From: an uncultured candidate division Zixibacteria bacterium | GTDB lineage: Bacteria; Zixibacteria; MSB-5A5; GN15; FEB-12 | Length of the DNA stretch: 26,900 bases | Assembly (NCBI GenBank): GCA_913009765.1 | Contig: CAJVYT010000012.1 | Coordinates: forward strand, 1-26,900 | Reading direction: 5' to 3' | Shown here: one piece after another, positions 1-8,195 of the stretch | Layout of the letters: each line of letters opens with the position of its first letter | Position numbering within the stretch: the stretch's first letter is position 1 | Translations under genes and position numbers: made by a program | Notes under the pieces: model-generated | Told to the model about the DNA's origin: nothing | What the model saw: only the letters and a program-made list of their open reading frames with translations | Databases searched by the model: none

Positions 1-690
1 GGTAAACATCGCCGGCATATGTTGAGCTATAACAATACCTACCGGAAGATTTCGGGGGAGTTTTGTAATAACTGCCTGAAGAGCCGGTGGTCCTCCTGTT
101 GAACTGCCTACTGCAATAATATCAATATGGTGATTTCTTTTTCTAATAATTTTCCCAACACTTGGTTTGGTGTTTTTTCCCTGATTTCCATGTGCTGTAA
201 TATTAGTTCGCATTGCTCCGCTTGTACCTTTAGCTCTTCTAAAAGCAGAAGCCTGTTTATAACGAGCCATAAGGATATGTTTACGACGGGCAATATTTTT
301 TATCTTTTTGAGTAAATCTTCTTTAATTTTAACAATATCTAACGATACATATGATAGCTCTTTTGGGATAAAGTCAACTGCTCCCAAATCCATAGCATCC
401 AATGTAGCCCCGGCACCATCGGTTGTAAGGGAAGACAGCATCATAACCGGAGTAGGGTTTTCATCCATAATATTCTTTAATGCCGTCAGTCCATCCATCC
501 GCGGCATTTCAATATCCATGGTAACTAAATCCGGCTTAAGAGATTTAACTTTTTCACACCCCTCTTGCCCGTCTCTTGCTGTTCCGACAACTTTTATTTG
601 AGGGTCTGACTCAAGCATCATCATAAGTGCTTTACGCATAAATGCGGAATCATCAACAACCAGTACTTTTATTATTTTATCTGAACTCAC
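1..690 (-). CDS. cheB: CheB protein-glutamate methylesterase, C-terminus cut by window edge
   Basis: Reads from a GTG at 690 to the window edge, 230 residues with no stop. It begins with a receiver domain: acidic pair in VVDDS, phospho-acceptor D59 in TMDIEMP, and the conserved Lys in FIPKE near residue 110. A basic linker (about 125-188) joins this to a methylesterase domain with GSSTGGPP, where S197 is the expected nucleophile, and QHMP, where H224 is the expected catalytic His. The catalytic Asp lies beyond the window. CheB removes methyl groups from chemoreceptor glutamates (or deamidates glutamines) when phosphorylated by CheA. The GTG start is chosen because AAAAAGG lies 7 nt upstream and no in-frame ATG comes before the receiver core. 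It follows cheA by 16 nt, so it is probably in the same operon. Confidence 0.96.
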   Translation of the reverse strand, partial: MSSDKIIKVLVVDDSAFMRKALMMMLESDPQIKVVGTARDGQEGCEKVKSLKPDLVTMDIEMPRMDGLTALKNIMDENPTPVMMLSSLTTDGAGATLDAMDLGAVDFIPKELSYVSLDIVKIKEDLLKKIKNIARRKHILMARYKQASAFRRAKGTSGAMRTNITAHGNQGKNTKPSVGKIIRKRNHHIDIIAVGSSTGGPPALQAVITKLPRNLPVGIVIAQHMPAMFT

Positions 691-706
691 TTAATTACCT
701 TTTTAT

Positions 707-2500
707 TTAACAAATTCGTCTTGCAATATTGAACAGACCGATAAGATCAACAATTAATCTAATACGACCATCTCCTAAAATTGTCGCTCCTGCAATACCT
801 TCTGTGGTTCCGAGATAATCGCCAAGAGACTTAATAACAACTTCTTCCTGACCGAGAAATTTATCGATGATAATTCCTATTTTCTTTTCTGCTAAACCAA
901 CAACAACAATATATGGTTTTTCTGTTAATGTGAAACCGGATGAGCTTTCTCGTAAAATTTCACCAAGGTTGATAATTGGAATTACATCTTCACGTAAACG
1001 TAATACGGGTTTTTTATTTACATAATATATGTCTGAGTGTTCTGATTTAACGGTTTCGTGTACTGATGACAAAGGAAGAATATACACATCTTCATCTGAC
1101 TGTACTAACAGCCCCTGTATAATTGCAAGTGTCAAAGGAAGCTTTATTGAAATCGTAGTTCCTTTCCCTAAAACGGAATCCAGTTCTACCATTCCATTGA
1201 GTTTCTCAATATTAGTACGGACAACATCCATTCCAACACCACGACCGGAAACATCGGTTACTTTTTTAGCTGTGGAGAGACCTGCTTCAAAAATATATTT
1301 GAACACCTCTTTATTGCTCATATTATCAACTTCAGTTCTTGAGGCAAGATTTTTTTCGACCGCTTTATTGCGGATAGCGTCAACATCAAGTCCTTTTCCG
1401 TCATCAATAATTTTGATAAGTATATTTGAGCCTTCTTGCTCAGCTATTAACTGTATTGTACCTTGTCTTGGCTTTCCTTTGGCTTCACGTTCATCAGGTG
1501 CTTCAATACCATGGTCACATGAATTCCGTATAATATGCACCAAGGGATCACCAATTTCTTCAATAACAGATTTATCAAGTTCCGTTGTCTCTCCTTGAAT
1601 TTCCAAAGCAATTTCTTTTTGGGAATCTCTGGCAAGATCTCGAACTAAACGTGGTACTTTTTTAAAGACTTTCCCAATAGGCTGCATTCTCATTTTCATT
1701 ACTGCCATTTGTAGCTCAGTTGTAATAAAATTAATGGAGTTTGATGACGCTGCAAGTTGCTCTAAATTATAATCACCCTCATGCTCTGATGTCAGCTTAC
1801 CAACAGTCTGCACCATACTGTTTCTGCCTAAAACAAGCTCACCCATCATATTCATCAATGTATCCAATCGGTCCACATCAACACGGATTGTTTGTTCTGA
1901 TGCTTTCTTGGGATGAGTGTTCTGAGATTCCACTTTTGTTTGTGGATCTTGAGGTTCTGTTTTTTTTGATTCTGTTTTCTGTATCTCAGCGATTTGTGGA
2001 GGAGAGTCCTCTGCCGTTATTTCAACAGGTTCAGTTTCTTTGATTTCAACTGAAGAATTGTCAGCAGCTGTTTCAGGCTGACCGCTGTTTTCTTTTCCTT
2101 CATACGCAAGGACAAGTCTATTTATGATTGAGTCTAAATTAAGTTCTTCATCTTTGTGTTCTTTTACATTTGCAATCAGTACTTTCAAAATATCAAGAGA
2201 CTCAAGAAGTAGATCCATAATACCCTGAGTAACTTTTAATTCTGATTTTCTCAATTTATTGAGAATATCTTCCATTTTATGAGTTAAACCTGTAACTTGT
2301 TCAAAACCCAAAAAGCTTGAAGTTCCTTTAATAGTATGGGCAGCTCTGAAAATCTCATTTAAAAGATCAAGATTTTCCGGTTGAGTTTCCAATTCTACTA
2401 AATTATTATCAAGTGAACTTATCAGTTCATCTGCTTCAATGAGGAAATCATCTATAATTTCCTGCATTTCATCCATTTCAAAACCTGTATCGTCTGCCAT
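707..2500 (-). CDS. cheA: Chemotaxis histidine kinase CheA lacking a recognisable P2 domain
   Basis: 597 residues. The N-terminal HPt (P1) domain carries the phospho-histidine H55 in AAHTIKGTSSF. Residues about 135-203 are a low-complexity Glu/Thr/Gln/Pro/Lys linker where P2 (CheY/CheB docking) would normally sit. The dimerisation domain starts near 205. The ATPase domain shows the N box HIIRNSCDHGIE (322-333), G1 DDGKGLD (366-372) and G2 GRGVGMDVV (419-427). A CheW-like P5 domain (about 460-595) ends the protein. CheA autophosphorylates in response to receptors and donates phosphate to CheY and CheB. The ATG is preceded by AGG 7 nt upstream. The gene lies between cheZ (54 nt upstream) and cheB (16 nt downstream). 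The family is certain; the absence of P2 is judged by eye. Confidence 0.97.
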   Translation of the reverse strand: MADDTGFEMDEMQEIIDDFLIEADELISSLDNNLVELETQPENLDLLNEIFRAAHTIKGTSSFLGFEQVTGLTHKMEDILNKLRKSELKVTQGIMDLLLESLDILKVLIANVKEHKDEELNLDSIINRLVLAYEGKENSGQPETAADNSSVEIKETEPVEITAEDSPPQIAEIQKTESKKTEPQDPQTKVESQNTHPKKASEQTIRVDVDRLDTLMNMMGELVLGRNSMVQTVGKLTSEHEGDYNLEQLAASSNSINFITTELQMAVMKMRMQPIGKVFKKVPRLVRDLARDSQKEIALEIQGETTELDKSVIEEIGDPLVHIIRNSCDHGIEAPDEREAKGKPRQGTIQLIAEQEGSNILIKIIDDGKGLDVDAIRNKAVEKNLASRTEVDNMSNKEVFKYIFEAGLSTAKKVTDVSGRGVGMDVVRTNIEKLNGMVELDSVLGKGTTISIKLPLTLAIIQGLLVQSDEDVYILPLSSVHETVKSEHSDIYYVNKKPVLRLREDVIPIINLGEILRESSSGFTLTEKPYIVVVGLAEKKIGIIIDKFLGQEEVVIKSLGDYLGTTEGIAGATILGDGRIRLIVDLIGLFNIARRIC

Positions 2501-2554
2501 ATTTCAGCCTATATGTTTATCGTGTTTAAATATGATACTTCAAGTATCTCAAAT

Positions 2555-3142
2555 TTATTTTTTTGCGAACAAATTATCTATATCACTTTGGTTCGTTTTC
2601 TTATCAAATAAATCAGCATGCGGATCAAAAGCACGCTTCTTGCTAGGAGTTATATTCTGCACGGATGCAATATCTTCCCCACCTAAAACAGTTAATATTT
2701 TATGGAGTCTAATCCCAAGTTCTTCAAGTAATACCACAGCATGATCAATTTGCTGTGAAGTAATATCTTGAAATTGTAGAGCATCCATAATTACAAAAGC
2801 ATCATTACTGTTATCAGATGCTTTTTGTGCTATTTCATCACAAAGAGTATCTATTGTATCAAGTTCTTTATTCTGAGCCATAGTTTTAATTTTATTAAGT
2901 CCGGCTATCACTTCATCTTCACGTTGAGTAATCATTTCTGCTGTATCTAACATGCGATGCGTAGCCGCTTCTGTTTGTTCGGATATTTTATCTAATTGTT
3001 CAGTTGCTTTTGGAACATTTTCTTGAGTTTCAACCAATGGGCTATGTAGTTGTTTATAGCTTTCAACAATTTCATTGATTGTTCCGGAAATATCCATTAA
3101 CTCTGCTTTTATCTTATCTTGAAGATTAATAACTTTTGACAT
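2555..3142 (-). CDS. cheZ: CheZ-type phosphatase of CheY-P
   Basis: 195 residues, mostly helical. The signature ALQFQDITSQQID contains D126 and Q130, matching the Asp-x-x-x-Gln pair (D143/Q147 in enteric CheZ) that dephosphorylates CheY-P. The last residues, QSDIDNLFAKK, match the C-terminal amphipathic peptide that docks CheZ on CheY; the stretch before it (about 155-183) is a flexible tether. The protein should be a cytoplasmic four-helix-bundle dimer. An AGGAG Shine-Dalgarno precedes the ATG. It lies 21 nt after cheY and 54 nt before cheA. A 7-bp inverted repeat (2534-2548, one central base) sits in the cheZ-cheA gap and may be a small hairpin. Length is close to enteric CheZ (about 214). 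Confidence 0.9.
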   Translation of the reverse strand: MSKVINLQDKIKAELMDISGTINEIVESYKQLHSPLVETQENVPKATEQLDKISEQTEAATHRMLDTAEMITQREDEVIAGLNKIKTMAQNKELDTIDTLCDEIAQKASDNSNDAFVIMDALQFQDITSQQIDHAVVLLEELGIRLHKILTVLGGEDIASVQNITPSKKRAFDPHADLFDKKTNQSDIDNLFAKK

Positions 3143-3163
3143 TTTTTTCTCCTATTCGTCCGG

Positions 3164-3538
3164 TTAACCGGCTAAGATTTGATCTATTTTTTCTTTGAGT
3201 GTTTCCGGAGTAAAAGGTTTTACAATATAATTATTTACTCCTGCTTTCATCGCCTCTAAAATGTCATCTTTGACAGATCTTGTCGTAACCATCAAAATAG
3301 GTAATGTTTTATACTGGTCGGATTTTCTGATGTTTGTTACAAAAGTCAAACCGTCCATTTCCGGCATATTCCAATCAGTAATTACAAAGTTAAAGGTATC
3401 AACTTCCATTTTTGCCAAAGCATCTTTACCGTCAACAGCTTCTACTACATCAGTAAAACCGGCACGTTTTAAAGTATTGAGAATAATCCTTCTCATTGTA
3501 GGACTGTCATCAACTGCGAGAATTTTTAAATCAGCCAC
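3164..3538 (-). CDS. cheY: CheY chemotaxis response regulator
   Basis: 124 residues, a single receiver domain of normal CheY length. The acidic pocket is D10/D11 in VDDS, the phospho-acceptor is D55 in ITDWNMPEMDG, the switch Thr lies in MVTTRS (85/86), and K107 is in YIVKPF. The tryptophan after the phospho-Asp (DWNMP) and the overall wording are those of flagellar-motor CheY, so this is the best candidate for the motor-binding regulator in the cluster. It sits immediately upstream of cheZ, whose product should dephosphorylate it. A 12-bp perfect palindrome (3160-3171) covers its stop codon. Confidence 0.95.
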   Translation of the reverse strand: MADLKILAVDDSPTMRRIILNTLKRAGFTDVVEAVDGKDALAKMEVDTFNFVITDWNMPEMDGLTFVTNIRKSDQYKTLPILMVTTRSVKDDILEAMKAGVNNYIVKPFTPETLKEKIDQILAG

Positions 3539-3564
3539 AGTATCTCCTCTATTATTAATTTATT

Positions 3565-3942
3565 TTATTCGTTCTTTAAATATTTCTCAACTTCGCAAAC
3601 CAACAATGCCGGTTTAAACGGTTTTACTAAATAAGAGTTGGCTCCAACTTGAATTCCTTTTTGTTTATCTTCTTCTTCTTCTTCGGAAGTAAGAATGATA
3701 ATCGGAGTATCCACAAATTCATCATTGTTTCTAAGAGTGTCTATAAGACCATACCCATCAAGATTTGGCATATTGAGATCAGTAATTACCAAATCAACTT
3801 TTTCCGACATATTGGAAATTTTTTCAACAGCATCCATACCATCACAAGCTGTGACGACCTTGAACCCCTTGTTTTTCAATGAAAAACTGACAAATTTAAC
3901 AACTGTCGGCGAATCATCTACTACTAATATTATTTTATCCAT
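3565..3942 (-). CDS. Second stand-alone CheY-like receiver
   Basis: 125 residues with one receiver domain and no output domain. Key residues are D9/D10, phospho-acceptor D55 in ITDLNMPNLDG, T85 in IILTSEEEEED and K107 in YLVKPF. An unusual run of five glutamates (about 87-91) follows the switch Thr, in the region that often contacts partners. It lies 26 nt upstream of cheY and 24 nt downstream of cheR. Stand-alone receivers of this kind act as alternative outputs or phosphate sinks for CheA; which applies here cannot be told from sequence. Confidence 0.93.
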   Translation of the reverse strand: MDKIILVVDDSPTVVKFVSFSLKNKGFKVVTACDGMDAVEKISNMSEKVDLVITDLNMPNLDGYGLIDTLRNNDEFVDTPIIILTSEEEEEDKQKGIQVGANSYLVKPFKPALLVCEVEKYLKNE

Positions 3943-3966
3943 ATCAATCTATCCTGATTTAATTTT

Positions 3967-4977
3967 TTATCTCTTAGCGGCTGCCGTATTTTTTTTGATC
4001 TTACTCAATAGTTCCATTGCTCTTGTTGCTCCACCGGCAGGGTCTGTTTTTTTATTCACAAGCATCGTAGGTCGTCTGACAGAAATTCCGGTTGCAGATT
4101 TATTTTGAGTATCAGTACCGACTTTTTCTTTATTATAGACTAATGCATTTTTTAAATAAACTAACTTAAAAGCTTTTGATATTCCGTGTAGAGTTTCAGA
4201 ATGTCCGATATAGAAATATCCCCCCGGGCGTAAAGAATTAAAAAACCCTCTGACCAATTGCTTCTTAATTTCTTCAGAAAAGTATATCATGACATCCCGA
4301 CAAAAAACAGTATCAAAATTTGATGACATCGTAATCCTTCTCGGATCATTTAAGTTCATGTGTGAGAAGTTTACCATTGATTTAATTTCCTGATTTACTT
4401 TGTAGTCTTCATTTTGCTTAGTAAAATATTTTTTTAAAATGTCTGATTTCATATTACGAAGTGTAATTCCGCTATAAACTCCTTTACGTGCTTTTTGAAG
4501 TACCGGCTCGGAAATATCGTTGGCGATAATTTCAATTTTCCAGTTGGCAAAATCCTTGATTTTTTCTTTAAGAATAATAGCCAATGTATATGGCTTTTCG
4601 CCTGTAGAACATCCTGCAGACCATATTTTAATTTTTTTCGGTCCCCGTTCGTTATCTTTTTCTTTGATTATTTTTGGGAGTACTTCTTCAGAAAAAGATA
4701 AGAGTTGCGGTTCATTTCTAAAAAAACTTGTTTCATTGGTCGTAATGAGTCCCACTAAAGCAGTAAATTCTTTTTGTGAAGTATCATATTTGACATGATA
4801 GAAATAATCTCGATAACTGTTTATACCTAAATCTTTCATCCGTTTGATTAAACGATTTTTAACCAGATAAGTTTTATTTTCGGCAAAGAAGATTCCGCAT
4901 TTTTCATGAATAAAATCACGAATCATTATAAATTCTTCTTTGGTCATCTCCGGTTCCGGAACTGTTTTATATTCCAT
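3967..4977 (-). CDS. cheR: CheR chemoreceptor glutamate methyltransferase
   Basis: 336 residues. A short helical N-terminal domain (about 12-85, with TNETSFFRNEP at its end) precedes the SAM-binding domain with IWSAGCSTGEKPYTLA (118-133), ISEPVLQKAR, VNFSHMNLND and FDTVFCRDVMIYF. It closes with FNSLRPGGYFYIGHSETL, standard for CheR. It methylates receptor glutamates using S-adenosylmethionine and so opposes CheB. The usual GEE of motif I is GEK here (K128, codon AAG). The last ~55 residues are a basic, low-complexity tail not needed for the fold. AGAGGA precedes the ATG. A 112-nt gap separates it from the receiver gene upstream. Confidence 0.96.
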   Translation of the reverse strand: MEYKTVPEPEMTKEEFIMIRDFIHEKCGIFFAENKTYLVKNRLIKRMKDLGINSYRDYFYHVKYDTSQKEFTALVGLITTNETSFFRNEPQLLSFSEEVLPKIIKEKDNERGPKKIKIWSAGCSTGEKPYTLAIILKEKIKDFANWKIEIIANDISEPVLQKARKGVYSGITLRNMKSDILKKYFTKQNEDYKVNQEIKSMVNFSHMNLNDPRRITMSSNFDTVFCRDVMIYFSEEIKKQLVRGFFNSLRPGGYFYIGHSETLHGISKAFKLVYLKNALVYNKEKVGTDTQNKSATGISVRRPTMLVNKKTDPAGGATRAMELLSKIKKNTAAAKR

Positions 4978-5089
4978 ATATATCCTCTGTGAAACATTTC
5001 TGCATATCTTTTATTTCCAAAATTATTCTTACGATTATTACTAATATTTCCGTTTCGTTAAAAACTTTTCTTATAATTAAAACAATTAA

Positions 5090-5464
5090 TTATTTTTTCG
5101 TTTCATTCACTTTTTTTTCAACCGTCTTATAAAGTTGATTGATATTAAATGGTTTAATAATGTAATCCTCTACTTTTGCACGTAAGGCAGTAACAGCAGA
5201 ATCCACAGACGGGAAACCGGTCATTAAAATTACCGGAAGTTTAGGATAATTCTCCTGCACAAATACGGTCAAATCAAGACCATCCATCTCTGGCATTCTA
5301 ATGTCTGTTAACAAGAGATCAATATCTTTTGATTTTAAGATTTCCATTGCTTTTTTTCCATTATCAGCAATTGCTATTTCCCATCCCTGATCTTGGAAAA
5401 AATCATATAAGAGATCTCTAATTAAAAGTTCATCATCAACTACTAAAATTGAATGTTGCTGCAT
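5090..5464 (-). CDS. Stand-alone receiver domain, NtrC-like type
   Basis: 124 residues, one receiver domain. D10/D11, phospho-acceptor D54 in LLTDIRMPEMDG, T82 in LMTGFPSVDSA and K104 in YIIKPF are all present. The TGFPSVDSA/ALRAKVEDYIIKPF wording resembles receivers of NtrC-type regulators more than motor CheY, but there is no AAA+ or DNA-binding part. It starts 2 nt after the HEAT-repeat gene, so the two are almost certainly translated from one message and may work together. The 112-nt gap downstream, before cheR, is AT-rich and shows no clear promoter or terminator. Confidence 0.92.
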   Translation of the reverse strand: MQQHSILVVDDELLIRDLLYDFFQDQGWEIAIADNGKKAMEILKSKDIDLLLTDIRMPEMDGLDLTVFVQENYPKLPVILMTGFPSVDSAVTALRAKVEDYIIKPFNINQLYKTVEKKVNETKK

Positions 5465-5466
5465 TA

Positions 5467-7371
5467 TTATACTTCCTGTAAATTATTGATAGCGTTTGTA
5501 GCGGCATTAACAATATCTTGATTATCATCATTTTGTAAATTTTTTATATCTTTGATTGCGTCCGTAAAACCAAGTTTAGCAAGTGCTTTTATCGCCGCAA
5601 TTTTCAAAATATCTTCATTTCCTTTAATGAACGGTCGAATATATTGACCGTATTCGGCATTCCCTGAACTCCCAATAATATTTATCATATGGTATCGAAC
5701 CCATATATCTTGGTCTTCCAATAAAAATCTTATTTCCGGTATGATAGTTTGTCCTTTAATAAGAACTAAGGCTGTACAGGCAGATTTACGAACACCTGAA
5801 TTTTCATCATTTAAGGCTAACATAAGAGGTTCAATATTCTTGACATCTCTAATCTTTGCCAGAGAATCAATAGCTGATTTTCTAATAGAACTTTCCGAAT
5901 GATTTATAGCCTGCAACAAAGGTTCTACAACAACAGGATCTCCAATCATCCCAAGAGCTGTTGCGGCAATTCTTTGACGTTCCATATTTTCATGAGATAG
6001 ATCTTCAAAGAAATGAGCAACCACATCTTGTGAACCGAGCAAAATCAAAGCACCCATGGCAGCTTCCTGTACATCGCTATATCTATCATCTAAGCCATCA
6101 AACAGAAAAGATATATCTGCCTCAGAACAAATCCATCCAAGTGCCGAAAATGCAGCTGCTCGAACATGTCCGATTTTATCTTGAGCCATGACTTTGAGGG
6201 GATCAATCATAGAAGAGTCTCCGGAAGCACCTAATGCAAATGCAATATTACACCTGACTTTTGAATCACTGTCATTTTTGAACTCTAAGAGTTTATGAGC
6301 AATTTCACCATCAATATACTGTTTTAATATATTGAGATATATAATTTTTAGTTCAGATGTAGCATTCGGGAATTGTTTCAAAATAGTACCCGAAGCAGGT
6401 GGTCCGATTTCTCCCAGCATTTTTACAATGGATTTAAGATCATCTTCTTCGACATGGTGCAGAACTTCCAAAAGTGAATTAAGCACGTTCTGACCGTACC
6501 AATGTTTGAGACGTCCAAGAGTAAATTGGGTTAACTTTTTATTTTTATTTTTGATCCCTTCAAACAAATAATTTGAAAACTTATCTAAAGGTAAATCCTG
6601 TTCAATGGTTCCCTTGTTTTGGATAGAGATATTTACAATCGCTGACATAGTTGATTCAGCAATAGACAAATCATCAGAATCAAGGAATTTCAATAAATGG
6701 TCAACAGAACTTTTATTACCAACTATTCCAACAGCATCAATGACAGCATATAAAATCATTGGATCATCGGTTTGTAAATATTCATAGAGATAATTTAGAG
6801 CTTGTTCACCACCAATTTTACCGAATGCCTCAACAACCTGCAACCGTACATCTTCGTTATTATTATATGCTTCAATTAAATTTGGAATAGCAATATCAGA
6901 ACCTATTTCACCTAATGCTTCCGCAGCAGAACAGACAACATTTAGATTTTCATCATGTAACTTTTTGCTTACGGGTATTACGGAATCAGGAGATTTTATT
7001 AAACCGAGTATATCGACTACAAATTTACGAATATCATGGTCGTCATTATCTAATTCATTTATCAAAGCATTTATAGCACCTTCACCGATTTTGACAAGGA
7101 TTTCAGAAGCTAAATTTCTACAGCCAATATCTTCGCTCCCCAAAAATTTAATCAAAAGTTGAGATGTAACATCACCTTTTATCTTAACTAAATATTCGGC
7201 TGCCAGTTCACGAATCCCCAAATCAGTATCTTCCAAAGCCATAACTAATCCGGCAACAGCTTCATCTTCGGTGCAGCTGCCAAGTTCATTCACTGCCTCT
7301 TCGCGAATATAGAAATCCGGAGATTGCAGTTTTTCCAGCAATTCTCCTATTTTTTCAATTACATTACTCAT
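5467..7371 (-). CDS. HEAT-repeat (PBS-lyase-like) scaffold protein in chemotaxis cluster
   Basis: 634 residues built almost entirely of ~31-35-residue helical repeats with the HEAT/EZ pattern (D..VR..A..ALG.IG), for example DSKVRCNIAFALGASGD and DLGIRELAAEYLVKIKG. No signal peptide, membrane segment or catalytic motif is visible. The family forms superhelical solenoids used for protein binding. PBS-lyase HEAT proteins are known in some chemosensory clusters, such as Cpc7 of the Myxococcus che7 system, which supports a scaffolding or adaptor role here; this is inference. Its neighbours are a STAS antagonist (30 nt downstream end to start) and a stand-alone receiver (2 nt), so it sits physically between the partner-switching module and the Che genes. 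Confidence 0.9.
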   Translation of the reverse strand: MSNVIEKIGELLEKLQSPDFYIREEAVNELGSCTEDEAVAGLVMALEDTDLGIRELAAEYLVKIKGDVTSQLLIKFLGSEDIGCRNLASEILVKIGEGAINALINELDNDDHDIRKFVVDILGLIKSPDSVIPVSKKLHDENLNVVCSAAEALGEIGSDIAIPNLIEAYNNNEDVRLQVVEAFGKIGGEQALNYLYEYLQTDDPMILYAVIDAVGIVGNKSSVDHLLKFLDSDDLSIAESTMSAIVNISIQNKGTIEQDLPLDKFSNYLFEGIKNKNKKLTQFTLGRLKHWYGQNVLNSLLEVLHHVEEDDLKSIVKMLGEIGPPASGTILKQFPNATSELKIIYLNILKQYIDGEIAHKLLEFKNDSDSKVRCNIAFALGASGDSSMIDPLKVMAQDKIGHVRAAAFSALGWICSEADISFLFDGLDDRYSDVQEAAMGALILLGSQDVVAHFFEDLSHENMERQRIAATALGMIGDPVVVEPLLQAINHSESSIRKSAIDSLAKIRDVKNIEPLMLALNDENSGVRKSACTALVLIKGQTIIPEIRFLLEDQDIWVRYHMINIIGSSGNAEYGQYIRPFIKGNEDILKIAAIKALAKLGFTDAIKDIKNLQNDDNQDIVNAATNAINNLQEV

Positions 7372-7401
7372 AGTCCACCAACATTTTCAAGTTATAGATT
7401 A

Positions 7402-7752
7402 TTAACTGGCAGAAACAGATTGATACGATGCTAATGCTTCACTTTCAGATGTAAAGATTTCAAAAATATGAGAAAGCTGAGTTATTTCAAAAATTTCCTG
7501 AACATAACTTGCTAAATCTGAAAGAGTTAAGCGACCTTTGTGTAATCTTATGTCTTTCATAATAGAAACAAGTACACCTAATCCTGATGAATTAATAAAA
7601 TCAACATCGGCAAGACTTAAATGGATTAGATTATTTTCTTTGTCCATTAATGCTTTAATTTCGTCCTTTAATCCGGCACCACTTGCTAAATCAAGACGTC
7701 CTTTTAAGCTCAATACTGCGACTGAATTTACTTCTTTTTTTGTGATTTCCAT
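7402..7752 (-). CDS. STAS-domain anti-anti-sigma-factor-like protein (RsbV/SpoIIAA type)
   Basis: 116 residues, a single STAS domain. The DFINSSGLGVLV motif holds the serine (S55/S56) that the partner kinase phosphorylates and the RsbU-type phosphatase dephosphorylates. Unphosphorylated, such proteins bind the RsbW-type kinase and free its target. The gene lies directly after the kinase (19 nt) and phosphatase genes, completing a partner-switching set. Its ATG has a very strong Shine-Dalgarno (GGAGGA) that is half of a perfect inverted repeat (7757-7769). No sigma factor is encoded nearby, so the final target is unknown. Confidence 0.93.
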   Translation of the reverse strand: MEITKKEVNSVAVLSLKGRLDLASGAGLKDEIKALMDKENNLIHLSLADVDFINSSGLGVLVSIMKDIRLHKGRLTLSDLASYVQEIFEITQLSHIFEIFTSESEALASYQSVSAS

Positions 7753-7756
7753 TTTG

Positions 7757-7769
7757 TCCTCCTGGAGGA
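7757..7769 (-). promoter_or_regulatory. Inverted repeat containing the STAS gene ribosome binding site
   Basis: The minus-strand sequence is TCCTCC-A-GGAGGA, 4 nt before the STAS ATG. The right arm is the Shine-Dalgarno itself; the left arm is its exact complement. Folded as RNA it can form a 5-bp stem with a 3-nt loop, which would hide the ribosome binding site unless ribosomes finishing the kinase gene (stop at 7772, just upstream) open it. The inverted repeat is seen directly; the regulatory role is inferred. Confidence 0.45.
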
Positions 7770-7771
7770 TT

Positions 7772-8194
7772 TTAAAAAGTTATTTCTTCTAATTTTCTTT
7801 CCATAACAATTGATACTTTTGTGCCGCCATTTTCAGCTTCAGTAAAGCCGGCATGATTGGCATAATGGCGAATAAGATCAATTCCACGACCATTTGAACC
7901 ATATAATTCCGACGGTTTTTTCGTTTGAATTTCTTTTAGCCCTAGTTCGCCTTCATCAATGATGTCGGCAATTAATTGTTTTTTATTAATAGTTACTTGT
8001 AGATATATCTTCTTTTGAGGATTTAGCTGATTTCCATGCAAAAGAGCATTTGTAAAAGCCTCAGAAATAACCAGCATAAATTCATATCTTTCAGGATTTA
8101 CTATATTATTCTCCGTTAGAATAAATGCTAAATCGCTAAGCATTTTTTCTTCTGAGTCTAATACCGATAAATATATAAAACTATATGTTGTCAT
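7772..8194 (-). CDS. RsbW-type serine kinase / anti-sigma-like ATPase (HATPase_c)
   Basis: 140 residues, a GHKL ATPase of anti-sigma-factor kinase size. The N box is ISEAFTNALLHGNQ, the G1 region is DEGELGLKE and G2 is GSNGRGIDLIRHY; GGTKVSIVME closes the fold. The G1 box is slightly off the common D-x-G-x-G spacing. These kinases phosphorylate a STAS antagonist and sequester a partner protein. The gene begins immediately after the RsbU-type phosphatase stop (1 nt between them) and is followed by the STAS gene, so all three components are co-transcribed. The sequestered partner is not identifiable here. Confidence 0.9.
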   Translation of the reverse strand: MTTYSFIYLSVLDSEEKMLSDLAFILTENNIVNPERYEFMLVISEAFTNALLHGNQLNPQKKIYLQVTINKKQLIADIIDEGELGLKEIQTKKPSELYGSNGRGIDLIRHYANHAGFTEAENGGTKVSIVMERKLEEITF

Positions 8195-8195
8195 T

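Noticed and set aside
1029..1598. 189-codon plus-strand frame
   Set aside because: Antisense to the ATPase and CheW regions of cheA, Ser/Thr-rich in the way antisense frames often are; cheA is certain.
3160..3171. CCGGTTAACCGG 12-bp palindrome at the cheY stop
   Set aside because: No loop or T-run for a terminator and no neighbouring promoter; may be a simple restriction-like palindrome.
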